Assembly (NCBI GenBank): GCA_037074705.1
Contig: CM073590.1
Location: 217,278,746-217,342,745, forward strand
DNA: 64,000 bases
Direction of reading: 5' to 3'
Origin: Zhengitettix transpicula
Taxonomy: Eukaryota; Arthropoda; Insecta; Orthoptera; Tetrigidae
Every line of letters begins with the position of its first letter. Positions within the stretch are counted from its first letter, which is position 1. The notes under the pieces are model-generated. The model was not told where the DNA came from, did not search any database, and saw nothing but the letters and a program-made list of their open reading frames with translations. The position numbers and the translations under genes are program-made. This document shows, piece after piece, positions 35,101-49,286 of the stretch.

Positions 35101-37761
35101 TCGTTAATGTGTTGCGTTATTGCCAGCTCTTTCTCACCTTTTTCCGACGGGTCGGAAAATTTCATAGTGCCATGCATGGTGTTGCTACAAAATTCTCTGT
35201 GTGGAATACATACTGACATGGGGAGGTACATTCACTATAAGCCCACGCCTTGTGAAACACAAACGACTTTTATATCCGCTGTTAGTAAATCAGGAGCGTC
35301 GTTATTAACGCATCGTTCTCCTGGGTGTCACAAATCACTGAACTCAGACAAGGAAATAAACGAGACTGTTTACTCTAAAAATGAACAGGAGCACGCAGAA
35401 GAAGACATTCAAGGGAAATCGCACAATACAATACACCGGATAGCTACGTTGTCCTGAGTAGGTTATCAGAACGTCTTCCTAAGAAGGCAATCACATGTAA
35501 TCCTTTTCGGTTACAGTAATAACATGGATGTGAAAACTGTTAATAATTTCGCGATTTGATAACTTTGTATTACAATCAGTAAACGATTCTTAAGTTTCAC
35601 ACGCCGCTCTTAAGTAAAGTTTTTCAGAGGAATATGAATTTTTGGATGATTTTTTGCGAAATAAGTGTCAGGCTTTTGAGTTTACCTTATGAATTTTATA
35701 AATTCAACTTCTAAGTTGCCTACAATTGCAGATGGTGAAAAATGTCAGAAAATAAATTTCAAGTCTTCCTCCCAGTTAATAATTGTAATATTTGTCAAAT
35801 TTATTAGTTGTTTAATTGAAACCGAATCCCGAGCCAGTCACTCACACTCGTAAACAATAAAAAAACACTAAGTCCAAACATGGTCAGCAATGTCTCTCCT
35901 CTGGTGAAAAGCAGTACGAGTATAATTTTCGTGTTTTATAATAAAATAGTTCATACATTAACACTATTATTTTCACGCTGAAATATTCCTAAATTATGGT
36001 GATATTTGTCTTAAAAATTGAGATCATTTTTCGTTTATGAATAATAAAACCACTTTTGTCAATTTTAGTCACAATAGAAGCTATTTGTGTTTTTACAAAA
36101 ACGTAACCATAATATTTCCCTTTAATATTGACAGCTTGTCTTTCAAACCTAACAATAGTTTGCTTTAAACCACACAGCTACGGTTGAGAGTTAATTCGTC
36201 AGAATTTAAAAAATTGTACCGTTTGAGAATCAAAAATCCATTTTAGTTAGATACATTGTTTTAGAAGGTAAATTTAGAATTTTCCTGGTGTTTGTGATGA
36301 ATATATTTGAAAATCAAGCAGGAACGCGAGTAAATATTTGAATTTAAAGAAGTTATATTTTTGTTATACACTTTGTGATGAGTAGAGATATTTTCTGTCA
36401 TAACGAATGTTACTTGAATTAATATGTTGGGGGGGAAAAGGAGGTGCGGGTTCCATTCAATAATGGGGCGACGAGCTAAATTTTTTCTATACACTATAGT
36501 GCGTCGCTTTTCCCAAAGTGTTATTTATTAATTAGACACATATTTTATTTAAATTAAAGAAAAGCTTAGACCAGATGCTTGCTAGAGAATTGAAGCAACG
36601 GACAACTCGTTACGGTACTGTCAGAATTAAGGGTGTATCCAGAAGCCTCATGGAAATTTTGGGAATCAGTCAAAGACCTCTGTACGAGCCAAGGTCAAAG
36701 ATAACCAAGACAGACAGTAGTAACCTACAATGAGGCGATATGATTGGCAGAAATAAATTCGTAACTCGTCTCCTGGGGTAACTGTGCAATCTGAACGTGT
36801 AGTAGACGAAAATAACCAATCACAACACATCTGAAAGCGAGTAGAATAAACACTTTATAACTAGCATTTATAATTAACGCTGGATCTCTAATTCTGTTCT
36901 GGAGGACACACGTCTTCCAGGTTTTCCTGCTCCAGTATCTGGTAAGCGCTGAAATTTTATTTACTGATGTCGCGACGCTAGTTTTTGCAACCAAAACCAC
37001 CACGGTTTAATTTTGATGAAAAGAGTCCCTTTTGCTTCCTTAAAATCCGGCGGTTAATTAGGAGCAGTAACGTAGTGAGAGCAAACTACCGAATATGACT
37101 GCAAGTTATAATATTTTTTATATTAAATTTTTCATTTTATTAAATTTATTTCCTTAGTTTCGCTGCGTTAGGTATTCGTTAATGATTAATGTAGGTGGCG
37201 CCCAAGATATAAGAAAATTTCAAAAGGCATATATAGTTTTTTATTGTTTATTTCCGGGTAACGCGCTACACCACTAAACCGCAAACCATAAATGACGAGA
37301 CATTTAAGATTTTGGTATCGTTTCTTTTTGTTATAAACGTGTATAATTCCGTTTTTCTTCTTCCAAAATAATAAAAATTACATGTTCTGAAGTATTTAGT
37401 AAGTTTTCATTATTCTAACTAATACATACAGTTACAATTCCGTAAACCCATATTTGGTACTACCCGTTGCAATAATTTATCACTTAATTCAGAGTACGTG
37501 GTGAAAATTTTCGTCTAACAAATCACGTTTAAGGACAGACACGTATTTTGTTTACGTTTCATCAAGGCATGATTGATCCCGGCTGTGCCAGTGATAGCGT
37601 AATTGTTCACCAACGCCTGTAAGCGATCATTAATGATTCTAATATGGCAGGCATAATTACTCCTATATGCTGCAGCCATTATGACATACTGTTTATAACA
37701 TTTCAAAGTAACCGTAAGATAAACGTTTAACAATAATTTTATCATTTTTCAGTCTAAAATA
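32171..37761. other. Long non-coding stretch
   Basis: Mostly AT-rich. GC-richer patches lie at 32440-32620, 33030-33200, 35080-35460 (a 116-codon + frame at 35107-35457), 36560-36740 (52-codon + frame beginning MLARELKQRTTRYG) and 36770-37090. None has a recognisable domain, splice context or repeat relationship to the rest of the window. Confidence 0.3.
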
Positions 37762-37815
37762 CTGAACGGAATCAATCGTTATGATTCCGCAATCGTAATG
37801 ATTGATCCCGTTCAG
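37762..37815. repeat. 54-nt near-perfect palindrome
   Basis: CTGAACGGAATCAATCG on the left is mirrored by CGGGATCAATCATTACG on the reverse complement of the right. 22 of 25 positions pair around a 4-nt centre (CCGC). It may be a tiny foldback remnant or a transcribed hairpin. No flanking duplication was found. Confidence 0.8.
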
Positions 37816-40800
37816 AATTTCTAATAACAGAAATTATGTGATATGTTAGTTACTCGTTCTCAATCTACCTTGGTTGTTAAATAATAAACTCCGTAGATTA
37901 TATGTCCATAACAAATGTGGAAGAAATCGATTACAAATTCCTAGTTCAGCCACTGTAGGGCTATGGAACGATACGCAGAGGACGGAAAATGTGTTAGCTT
38001 TGAACAGAATATCAAAATTAGCATATAAATTACTACCGTTCAGAGGTTTTGCTATGATTCCATCGTCGACAGGAGACGTTACAAAATAAAATACGTAACC
38101 GGCAATGATAAAAGTTAAATCCCACAATCAAACTTAATATTACTATTGCAAAAATAATCCTATTTAAAATAAAATATGATACGAAAAAAATACTTGTTTT
38201 CTAGTAAAGGAACAATATGGCGTAAAAAAGTTAAGGATTTTTGGCATTGTATTCATAGAATAGAAATACAGTTATTTAAATGATATTGCTTTAAAACTAA
38301 AAAAATTAAATTAAAGTCTACTACAGTTCCAGAAGTATTAAATTCTGTCGTTGATTAATTACAGAATTTTGTAATGCTAGAAACTTTTGAGTAGTTTTAG
38401 TACACTCCTTATTATAAATAACCTCGATTGTAATTAGCGATACTTTAAAGTAATATATGTAGGTAAAGTTTTAGTATATCTCCAGTGTTTTATAAAAATT
38501 ATAATTCATGAAAATAAAATATATTTTAGGTTTAAAATTAGAGTTTATAAGTTTAAAATCAACTTTCGCTTGCAAAGTTATATTTTCTTCTTAGATCGAA
38601 CTTTGTGTGCAGTACTTTTCTCATTAGTGCACATTGATTGATAATCACAGAAGCTGATAGAGCATAAGCCACTCCAATTATAGCTAACTCAACTTCCCTT
38701 TCATCGTAATGACTTTGATGGCAATTTGACTTGAGTGCCAACATTTGATCGCTTCACGGAACTGTCAACAAATGTTGACTGAACCGCAATATTAGCAGTA
38801 GTCCCATTGAAGTGTGCCTTTTAAATGGTTCTAAGGGAGTTAACCCTGACCGTCGCAATATGAAACCACGTTCTATTTGTATGATTCCTGACTCGAAAAA
38901 TTTTAATTATGTATTTCTGAGTTCCATAATTACAGTCTAAACACGGACAGCTGATGTTCTTCAGCAGCAACTTACATGAAATATCACCTCAGATGACAAT
39001 AACATGTCGTAAATTGCCTTTGTGTTATACTTAAACTACCAAAAATTTACATTCTATATGAATGAGACAAATTAGCAATGATGGAACATTCTAAAGACTT
39101 GTTAGATTGATAAGTCCAAATTAAAAACAAGTTTCGTTTTCAAAGTTGAAATATTACACATTTCTTATTGATTAATGGTACTGAAAAAAGTACAGCTCTT
39201 GCAGCCCTGTAATCAAAAATCTGGAACATCCGACGAAAATTGGCAGACAGGTGATTTCTACATTAAAGAAACTGATTTTAACGACGGTGATTTTATGAAG
39301 AGTCTCAAAAATCTTGAAAATAATCCACGAAAGATGACATGTAATTGACGAAATAATGTTTTCATTCGGTCCACTTTTAATCATTTTTAAAGCGAAAATT
39401 GATCGACTTCCGTAAGAGTATTGTGATTGTTCATTTAAAAAATAGCAAAAAATAAATTATATATTAATGTTTCGGGTATTTGCTATCCATTATTGAAACA
39501 ATTATGTAGCAATGTTGGAGTAAATACTCCAATAAATGCTAAATGCTTAAAAATATGGAAATTAAAACAATTTAAAGTTCATTTATTAGGTTTTTATTTC
39601 CGCCAAACGTAAAATAAAATTATAATAGGTTACAATAACCTTTGTAAAGTTGGTCTGCGATTATATATGCGTCAGTTTAATTGCATAGTTACTGAAATAT
39701 TTTCAGAAGCACTCTCCGTTCAACTTTCTTCAATTATACCCTACGCTAGTCTTTCTATGAATCGTTATTCGTGATTTTAAGGTGATTAAACTTACAGTGG
39801 TTACATTTAAATAAAATTTCTCTATTATAATTTAAGAAGAAACAAACGTAAGTGAAACGTCTAGACCAACACTTTAGAATTAATGTAAATTATGGAAATA
39901 TTCTATTTCGGATTTTTAAGAGCGAAGTCTCCATGTGCGGAGCCTGGATGAGATTGTTGGAGGAAGGGTTGCAAGGCGATAGAGATTATTGACTTCTACA
40001 GCACATCCGGGTAAGCGGGCGAATGTCGACCGCCTCAATGCCTGCGACGTCACGAACCTATATACACACACATGGACACTAGGAATATCTGTATTAACGA
40101 GTTACTTTAGCTCCAAATTGTTAGAATTGAATCTTAATTTCTTAATCACATTGGGGACTTCGCGAAAATAGTCTGAAAATAAGTATTCTATTATACGTTT
40201 CGAATTTCTATTAAGCTCCAATTAGGTTTGATTTATACAATAAGGTTATACTAATATAGTTCAGAGCGCTGCTAATGATTACAATCATACATTAAAATAT
40301 ATTATTTTCTTAAACATAGTAACTCTTCTCACTCCTTTCACCACTGTTACTTTGTGTGACAAAGCTTCGCTTTCGTCTTAGTGAAGCCAGGTGATGTTTG
40401 AAATAAAAAAGAATAAATAATTAAAATTTATGAAGTAGACCTATAAATAATTGAGATATTGAAATATTCGAATAATATTTCTATATATTTTAGATCAAGT
40501 AAATTCCTATTACGTTACTCTATATTCTCTGATTATCTATTCAATTTTTCGTGGAGTTTCCAGGAGCATATGTTCATAAATGTTTAATCAAACATAGGAA
40601 TAAATTTTTAGAAACTTATGTTTATTTATTTTTAAAATCACAACTCTAATTTTGATATAGAAATAATGAGTATTGTATAATTACGTTCAAATGGAAAATA
40701 TTTCATTATATATTAATTACTAATCACAGAAAATATTTTTTATTGACATACCATGTTTTTTTATTAATCAAACTGTTCATAAATTAAATTTTGATAGACC

Positions 40801-43354
40801 ACATGCATAAGGTCCCTCTCTAATGAAAAAATTGGTGTCCCCACTCTGTTTTTATTGGCGGTAATAATTGTTGCTTCTTTATTGCAGCGTGATCCTGTTC
40901 AGAAATTGCAATGTATTCGGGCTTGCGGCTTATAACAAGATTCAGGTCCGTTGGCATAGCAACCAGGCGGTCCCTTTGTGGCCGTATTTCGCCACCGCTG
41001 AACAATGGTGACTGTTGTTTCCTACGCGGTCGGTCTTGTAGCTATTTCTCTCTTGTCTTTGCCAGGAACAACTTGTTGTTGAGGTGGCTGCTGCGGGAGG
41101 ACGAGCCGGAGCGATCGATGAAGCCCTCTGGAGGAGGCTCAGGTGCACGATCCGCGGTGCCGAAGCTGCACACACGATAATGGTCAACATCGCTTTCTTG
41201 GATAAATATTTGCTTTACTAAAATTTTTCGTCATTTGTTAGGAGTTTATAAAGCAGAATATATTTAAGACGACTAATGCCAGAGTGGTTATCTAACATTT
41301 TTGTCTAAAATTATGTAACTCGGGTTTCTGAGAAGTCTGGTTCCGTCATTTCAATGCCAGAGTGGTCTGAGTGAGGTTTATTCAACGCTTAAGAAATGGC
41401 AGTCCAAAAGAATTTTGGGATAGAGGATGAAACAAAATTTGAAAAAAACTTTAAACCCCATTATCTCAAATTGGTTCAGAAAAGGGACAGCCCAATCTAG
41501 CATTAACCACCTCATTTCAGCTTCTGTCTAACAGTAAGGTAATTTGTAATTAATTCTTGTTTGTATTAGATATAAAGCAATAGCAGATTTAAAACAACAA
41601 ACAATATTTTTATTTTAAGATATTTAGTAATTCACGTGTTCCCAATATTATTCTAGAGGCTAAATTTATCCTATTAATAGCTTTTAATGTCTGCCACCAA
41701 AAGGCTTTATGTAGCTTGTATGAATTCCAATTTGAAAAGGAACTGAGAAAATGTTGAAAACTTACAATATATAATCACGGATACAGTTGAAAAAGCCAGT
41801 ACACAAGAAGTATTCATGTAAATTCATCTTAAACCAATGTTGAAAATATCAACACCGAATTTAATGTATATGGATGCTCCATATATCTCAGTATCAAGAT
41901 ATTTGTCAAGATCTTTTCCTGGTGGACCTGGATCAACTAGCTAAAAAGAGAATACGTCACAAAGGGCACGTTAAATTACCAAAATTAAAAATGTTATTTA
42001 CTTTGGAACTGGCTGTTTACCTATTCGTCTATGTTAGTGCGTTCCTCCTCAATTTATCTCTAGTTTTAATATAGATATATCAGTACACAAATTTGCCAAA
42101 CGATTTTTTCCTTCAAATATAAAAATATAATCGTCAACATTTATTTGGGCGACTTTGTTAATTTTAAAATATAAACGATCCTGTTAAGGCGGTATTACAC
42201 AGACATTTGCAGTCTAATTACAAAGTTTGTTAAAAAAAATTAATTGGCCTACAGTTGAGGAAATTTTGAAAAAGAAAGAAAAATTCTAACGTTTCTGAAA
42301 GCAAGTAATTATTTTCACCTTGTCAAGAATCAGAGCTCATCCATCCAAATAAACCTATTAAATTCAATCTCTTCCAGAGATATGGGTATCGAGAACTTCG
42401 CTTCAGGTTCAGACTAACTAATCGCAACGGAAACTTTCAAGTATATGTTGATACATATAATATATACACGTTTTAATGCCGTTTGATTAATTTTATATCT
42501 AGTCATTAATTTTCGTACTGCAAACTACCAATCTCGTCAATCTGAAATATTTCAGTATATAATAACAAATATATTTAATAGGTAATATTTCCGCCTCTGA
42601 CTAATGGGTAAATGTTATGAACTCTGAAACACCACGCATTTAAAGTTTTTGACGCTGTAACCTGATTTCATAACTAATTTCAATAAGACTTAAATTTTTT
42701 CATTTTATTTTCATAACTCTCAAATTAAAATTACATCTGGTCCTTTTAATTTAATTAGATTGATAAATCGGATCCAGAAATCTCATCATTTAAAAATACG
42801 CTGTAAATATGTATAAATTGTTTTATAATACCGTTAATGCTACTTTCCTCTACACACGTCACTGAGTTTGATATTGAGGAATGTGCCTGGAGACTGCAAC
42901 GAATTCCCGCTAGCGTACGCTCAATTTCCATACCCAACGGAGGGATATTTCTGATTGGTTGGGAATAAATCCAATAATTGTAAACGAGGATAATACATTT
43001 TCCCCTTTTTCACTTGTACGTATATCTGTAAGACGTATATCTGTAAGACGCAAAGTACAGGTTAACATCATAAATTTGTCTGCGATATTAACATAATCGC
43101 ACCCTTCGGAAAAAACACGGAAATTCAGTAAACGAGAAACAAAAGACATGAACTGTGAGAGACGGGTGTGTGGCATAAAAACTAGATCCAGACAAAAGGG
43201 GAAAACATTACCAAAAAAAATCAAATTTAACGTAGCGTTCTCACAACGAAATCTATTTTTAATACCCAGGATATGTCTCTTACTTAAACTCTTCCTTACA
43301 GCATCCAATGCAACCCCAAGGTATCTCATAACTGTTAAAATCCGTTAAAGGTGT
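37816..43354. other. Long non-coding stretch
   Basis: Contains a GC-rich island at 40840-41190 and the longest open frame in the window: 139 codons on the minus strand at 42910-43329. The latter includes a tandem 15-bp repeat (ACGTATATCTGTAAG, 43018-43048). Neither shows a recognised domain. The remainder is AT-rich. Confidence 0.3.
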
Positions 43355-43750
43355 AAACAGGCTATGTCTAGGGTAATCCACATAGTGGCAACTCCTTTCT
43401 TATAGCATACGAAGGGATTTGAAAGGGGCGGATGTGGAAATGTAGAGCAAGGTATCCAAGGGTTAACTAGGGCCCCCGGGCTATGTTTTAAGGATCCTAC
43501 CCGGCAATTCGCCTAAAAGTGATGCAGGGAAAAAACTAGAGAAACCTGCATCAGGTAGATCGGATACTTGGTACTTGTCCCACGCACTTCCGATGGTGGG
43601 GGAGGGGTTTGCTGTGGAGTTGCATCTTTCCCTCGCCGTGCCTTGACCAGTTTAGGACGCAGCAGGCCGACCGTTCCAAAGGGAACAGCGAACAACTCTT
43701 ACCGTATGCCTAAGGTCTGTGACCCCAGAACATACACATCTCAAAACACT
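43355..43750 (-). mobile_element. Family A interspersed repeat, moderately diverged copy
   Basis: Shares AGGGTAATCCACATAG, GGATTTGAAAGG, GGTTAACTAGGGCCCCCGGG, TTTAAGGATCCTACCCGGCA and GTGACCCCAGAACATACACA-like blocks. It lacks the terminal poly-A block and stops at CTCAAAACAC. Confidence 0.75.
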
Positions 43751-45218
43751 TTCTCCACTTTGACTGCGAGCAGATTTTTCTTGTAGTTGAAAACTGTTGT
43801 TAATCCAGACACTGTAAACTGTCTTCATTTCCAATCTAATGAGTCTCTTGAACCGAAAAACTTAAAACCTTAAATAAATCTGTTAACAAAACCAACGCCA
43901 CTGTAGAATATCTGTAGTATTATAATTATATCTCGTATGTAGTCTAATTATGACTATAAATTTAAATAATGGTATAATGTCTATTCTACAAGTATTACTA
44001 TTCGCAGTAGTGCTGAAGTCCTTTATTGAGTAAATTGAGTACGTCATAAATGAAATTGCATATAGTTACTAGAAAATATATGTTAACGTAGAACATAATC
44101 TTTTTCTGTATAATATATCTAAAAATACCGTAAAACAATTACAAATTAATTAGAAGCCTTTAATACAATTAAATAAAACTATAAAACAGAAACTTAACAT
44201 TACTTTTAATCCTGACAATTATTCTAGATATTATAAAATAGGGTTCTTTAAATACGTTATTAATAAATATTTAATCAAATTTCTAATGGCAAATGCTTCC
44301 AATATAAATAGAGAACCTTTTTGATAAACTGATAAAAAACGTATTCTGTTTAGTTTCCCCGAGAGGAAATCCATAATATTTATCAACTTCTGTTAAGATG
44401 AAGCATTTCTTTTCCATGCCTTACCCTGCAATACTATTTCCCCGTATCGCTCCCTACTATCAGGAAAAAAGGTCCCGAGTTTACTTCACTGTTAGAGACG
44501 ACTTCTTCTATTCAGAGAATTTAATCCTTTCCCAGAAGTTTCCTTTATCTTCTTCAGTTTTTGTCCGCGTTAAATTAACTCCTGCAGCTTGAAAACTCCT
44601 CCGGAGGATTGTTCGTAATTGGATCGTCTACAATGAAATGGATGCTTCCTCGAGTTGGCTCAAGTAATCATTGAGTAGAACGGTTTGAAAAATGAGTACA
44701 TTTCCATATGTAGTTCAATAATTCGTAAGACTTTTCTCTATCCATATAACAAGAATTCCGTCTGTATATTTAGTGCCAGGCTATTAATTTATACAACATA
44801 ATGTTAAATGCGATGCATTTATATCGGTACGAAAAACGCCAGTTGACATAAATTTGTTGGCTAAACCTCCGCAGCTTGTCTCAGAAGTGGTGAATTGAGT
44901 GAGTATACCACATCGTAACGACTACTTTAGACTGACGACCTGAGAACATAAAGTTTAACACGGGTGACACTTCATCTGCGTAGCAAATTCTGTTCTCGCT
45001 TCATGAATCCTAACTTATCTCAACACTTTTCGCCTCTGAAATGAAAACACAAGCTGTTCATTTTACTATATAAATCGTGATAGAGAAACATCAATGATTT
45101 CCTATTTTAGTTATTTACGTGGCCAATTATAGTGAAACCTTATATAAGCGAAGAAACTAGTATTATAAATTTCACCGCTGATTAATTATACACTTTTAAA
45201 AGTAAATATGTCTAATAA
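43751..45218. other. AT-rich non-coding stretch
   Basis: A 64-codon + frame at 44398-44592 has no recognised motif. Nothing else was seen. Confidence 0.35.
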
Positions 45219-45421
45219 TACACTTTTCGTATGTGTAGGTATGTTCCGCATACAAATCTACACGTGTGGAGCAAATTTTACCAAATGTCGTACACGTGTT
45301 TTGTTTTGAACCGGAAACAAACATTGTGTGGAGGTAAGAGAAGTCTACCACCCACACGAGTCCACAAACGGCCGATATTTGCGTCGGATTAATATTTTTC
45401 GCGGTCAATGAAAACAATTTT
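45219..45421 (+). repeat. Family B interspersed repeat, truncated copy
   Basis: Retains GTTCCGCATACAAATCTACA, GTGGAGCAAATTTTACCAAA, CATTGTGTGGAGGTAAGA and CGGCCGATATTTGCGTCGGA, then ends about half-way. A deletion removes the sequence between TCTACCACC and the CACAAACGGCC block. Confidence 0.7.
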
Positions 45422-46440
45422 TGTATTTCTTAAATGAGTATTTTTGATCCTATAAGCATACCGGGAGTGTTTTTAGCTCTCTTAAGGAACCGAAAGTAAA
45501 TTAGACTCATTTTATACTCTCTTAAAGAATTGTGGAAATCCATTTTCTACCTTATATTTCAACGTCATGTAATTTAATTTTCTGGCAAGCAAAAAGAATT
45601 TTAGTTTCTAAATTTTGTCGAAGCGCGCAGGCAAGTCGCATATTCGAGGGTGGTCAGTTAGTTACGGTATGGCCCTTTATTGTATTTCGGAAGGAGCTGC
45701 CCGATGTTTTTAAAAGGGAGGAAAAATAACCTCTGCAATCCCGTAAAGAGGTCTGGAGAGAAAAAGTGTTTGGAAGGAGTTGACTTCTTGCACAACATTA
45801 CAATAAATTATTTTAATAACAAAAGGAGTGGCTAGGTCCAGTCTAGCTCAACTACAGAAAATTACTTCGACGGTCAACCTGTCAACCAGGGAGGTGCGAT
45901 AAAGCTACGCGTATATACGCCAACCCAACCAGCATCGGACCAAAACATGTTTTAGGAGGAACCATCACAAGCATTTCCAAGTAACTAAACACCATCTTCG
46001 TCTAAGAGCGATAGTTACATTTTTTATATTTTGATTACTTTAAATTTTTTTTGCACCCGCGTTCTTTGAGAGTAGCTTTTGATGCTACGTAAGAGAATTC
46101 TTTCTGCTCTCCGGAGTATAAGCCTGTTATAAATTTAGATTCATTTTGTTTTACATTAACAATTTAATATGAGTTATTGTTAAATAAATTATTCAAAATT
46201 TATTATATTTTTTTTATTAAATATCATAAATAAAAATCCAGGGTGTTCGAGAGACACAACAATATGGTAAATAATTTTGATTCTTTTAACGTACCGGGAG
46301 TGTTCTTTTACTCTAAATGATACCTAGTGTATTTTTTATACTCTTCAGTTACATGAAGAAAATTTCTCTCGCTTAGGGAACCTGGAGTATAATTAACTCT
46401 CTTACGGTAGTGCGTGTCAGAATAAAGCCTAATAATGTAC
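45422..46440. other. Stretch with a cluster of short GAGT..ACTC micro-hairpins
   Basis: The motif ACCGGGAGTGTT..ACTCT and variants recur at about 45460, 46300, 46330 and 46390, each forming a 4- to 6-bp stem. A direct repeat TTTTGATYCT..TACCGGGAGTG links 45448 and 46279. A GC-richer frame at 45532-45729 is unrecognised. Confidence 0.45.
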
Positions 46441-49245
46441 AGTAGTACAAGTTTTAAACTTATTACCATCAAAACAATAAGATCTCATTCCCAGATGTGG
46501 TGATATTTATATATAAAATGGGTGTTAAATAAAATGGGTGTTAAATAAAATAAAAATGAGTTTTATACAAAATATTTGAAACTACAATTTAGAACTTGGT
46601 AACAAATTAATTATTTCCCAGCGGGTCGGCACATCCTTTGCTATTAAATAATTATGAAATTTTCAGAGGATTTACAATGTTGGGCACTTTGTAGCTGCAT
46701 TTAAGGGCAATTTGAAATTTTTGTAGGCGATATACTATAATAGGTCCTCGATCACACTACACAAGTTATCCATGAACTGAGTAACAAAATACCTATATTT
46801 TTGCGTAGTCAAGCTGGATTAATGTCTCACACTAATTAATTAATTACTTTTCCCGTTAAGTTGTAATTATATTCTACATATAAAATAAAGTTCCCTGAAT
46901 ATTTCATTTTCCACTTAAAGTAGTTTCATCCACCATGCCATTATCATAGTGTTGGCTTTAATCTATTCATTGGTTCAACTAGCTGAATGCAGTGATTTTC
47001 TTCTACAGAAAAAATCGTATGAATGATTTAAGGAATTATTTTTCACATATTCAAGCATAGTAAATGGACTAAATTTGAAAATTTAATTTAAGTAAAAATT
47101 CTAGTACATTTGTAGTCAAGAAAATAATATAATATATCGTAATACCACTGTTCTTGGAAATGTGATTCAAATTAGTTGTTATACTTCAAAAGTAACATAA
47201 ATTACGAAGCTACGAATTTCAACCTTTATTATTTTCTTTTAGAAATCTCATTAACTTATTACTTGAATTAATTTGCAAGTTCCTTCCTAATTGAGCGAGA
47301 TTAAACATTTACACATAAATAATAAGTACCTAGTTTTAAATTTGTTAAGAACAAGTTCAATATGAACCATAAAATTAAATAACCCTGCATTAATTCTGTG
47401 TGTTTTTACCTCTTACAGTCTTTATGAAACATGCCCAGCCACAGTAATAGATGAGACACCGAGTTAAGGCAAATTCTTCTTAATTGCATAGTAAGAGTGT
47501 TGTTTTAATTTATAATGCGATTCGCGCCCTGTAAAAGCAGGAATCTTAATTGGAGAATGTAGGAAGCTGGCAAGGCGTTATTCATGCAGGAATGATTTGT
47601 GAACAACGAGCAGAATATTCATATTCATGACCTCATTACCTTTCTAAAGGAACCAGCATTCGGCGAAAAATCACGATAGCAATATTCCTTGACTCCGTTC
47701 GTGATTAATTGTTGTTCAGTGAAGAAGATTAAGTCCCACATTTCTAACGTAAATTATTGCAATTATAAATTATTTTTTTGTTTCTGATAATCGAGTATCA
47801 AAATTTAAAATATAATGAATTTAATTAAAAACTTATTTTGTTATATCGACACTTAAGTAAAAAAATATATAAGTGTAATTAGCTTTAGCAATTTTTACTA
47901 AGCTAATAATCATAGGCCAATTTCCATGTAAAACTCATGACTTTCCAAAGCCCTGATTGTATATCACAACGATCTATAGATTATGATTCTACTGTATTCT
48001 AAGACATTTAATTTTTATCTTTTTACGTGCTATTTTCCATAAAAATTCATAACTACCTTTTTTAACGTATAATTTAATTATCCTTCATTAATAAATAATA
48101 TGAGTGTTCAGAATCAATAAGTCAATTTTATGATTTCCTTTTATACAATCTTCTCTTATCCGTAACACGTGCCTTCCTTTGTTTAGTAACTAGCTGATAA
48201 AATTTCGTTATTAAATTAAATATTTTATAATTTAACTAATATGTTAATTATATTTACGTTGTTAATATTTTCTTCTACTTTCCGGAAACACATATATGTT
48301 CAATTTTTAATTTTTGTCACATATGGCTTTTAAATTTGATAATTTTAATTCTCATAAAGAACATAAAAATTCTTTCACAAATTCTTGCACCAGTTTTAGC
48401 TAGAACTCTATTGACTTAAAAAATGAAAAACATTGACTCGCGTATTATAGTTTTGTACTCATGACGTGTTTCCATTTCAGGATATTTTCCAAGTTATTTA
48501 AACAGTATTTAGAATTGAATAAATTAATTAGTCACTCTTGAACAGAACCAAATATTATACATATATTTTATTTGAATAAAACGTCGAAATTTCTGATTTC
48601 TTCTGTGCAGTAACGAGTAAAATATTTGTCTGCGGTTTTACATTTATTAATGCAATATATCTGATTTATAGTATGTAAATGAGCACAATAGAGATTTGAT
48701 TGTGTGTGCGCACTAACGCATGAAAATTACCCCTGGATATTTGACTGTGGTTCGGAGTTAGTCTCGTAAATCTTGTTTTAAAGCTGACGTTCTGTTTCTG
48801 ACCAGAGCTGCTCCATCGTTTCCAGCATACAAACAATTTGTGTCGGAACTGGATTAAGGATCATTCTCGATTTTTGACTCATAAATATTAAGTCATAAAG
48901 ATCCAATGGAACCAAAATTGATAAATAAAACAAAATTATAACAGACAAATTCTGACTGTTATATTCATAATTTCCTACAAAGTTTAAAAATTAACATGCT
49001 GTTTTTACATATTGTAAATCATAAAATCAAACTAAAAAGTTACAGGACTAATAAAACAATTGGAACGCATGCAACTCTATGACACGTCCGGACACAATAT
49101 ATAATTGCTATTAAAAAATAAACAATTAAAAACATAGGCAATACATAAACTTTTTGGCCTGTGCTGAAATAGTATTATTATTCCTTTAAAAAATCCAAGT
49201 AATATAAATCATAAATAACGGAAATTTATTACGTGATAGTCAGCG

Positions 49246-49250
<5 letters not shown>
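46441..49250. other. Non-coding stretch with a candidate regulatory block
   Basis: A tandem duplication of AAAATGGGTGTTAAAT lies at about 46516-46550. The block 47500-47710 is less AT-rich, lacks frames and is rich in homeodomain-type ATTA sites. A weak hammerhead-like remnant lies near 48580-48612 on the minus strand. The rest is AT-rich. Confidence 0.3.

Positions 49251-49280
<30 letters not shown>
49251..49280. repeat. TA microsatellite
   Basis: Pure (TA)15 run. Confidence 0.9.

Positions 49281-49286
<6 letters not shown>

Noticed and set aside
35107..35457. 116-codon + open frame
   Set aside because: No recognisable domain, no splice context and mixed composition; not enough to call a gene.
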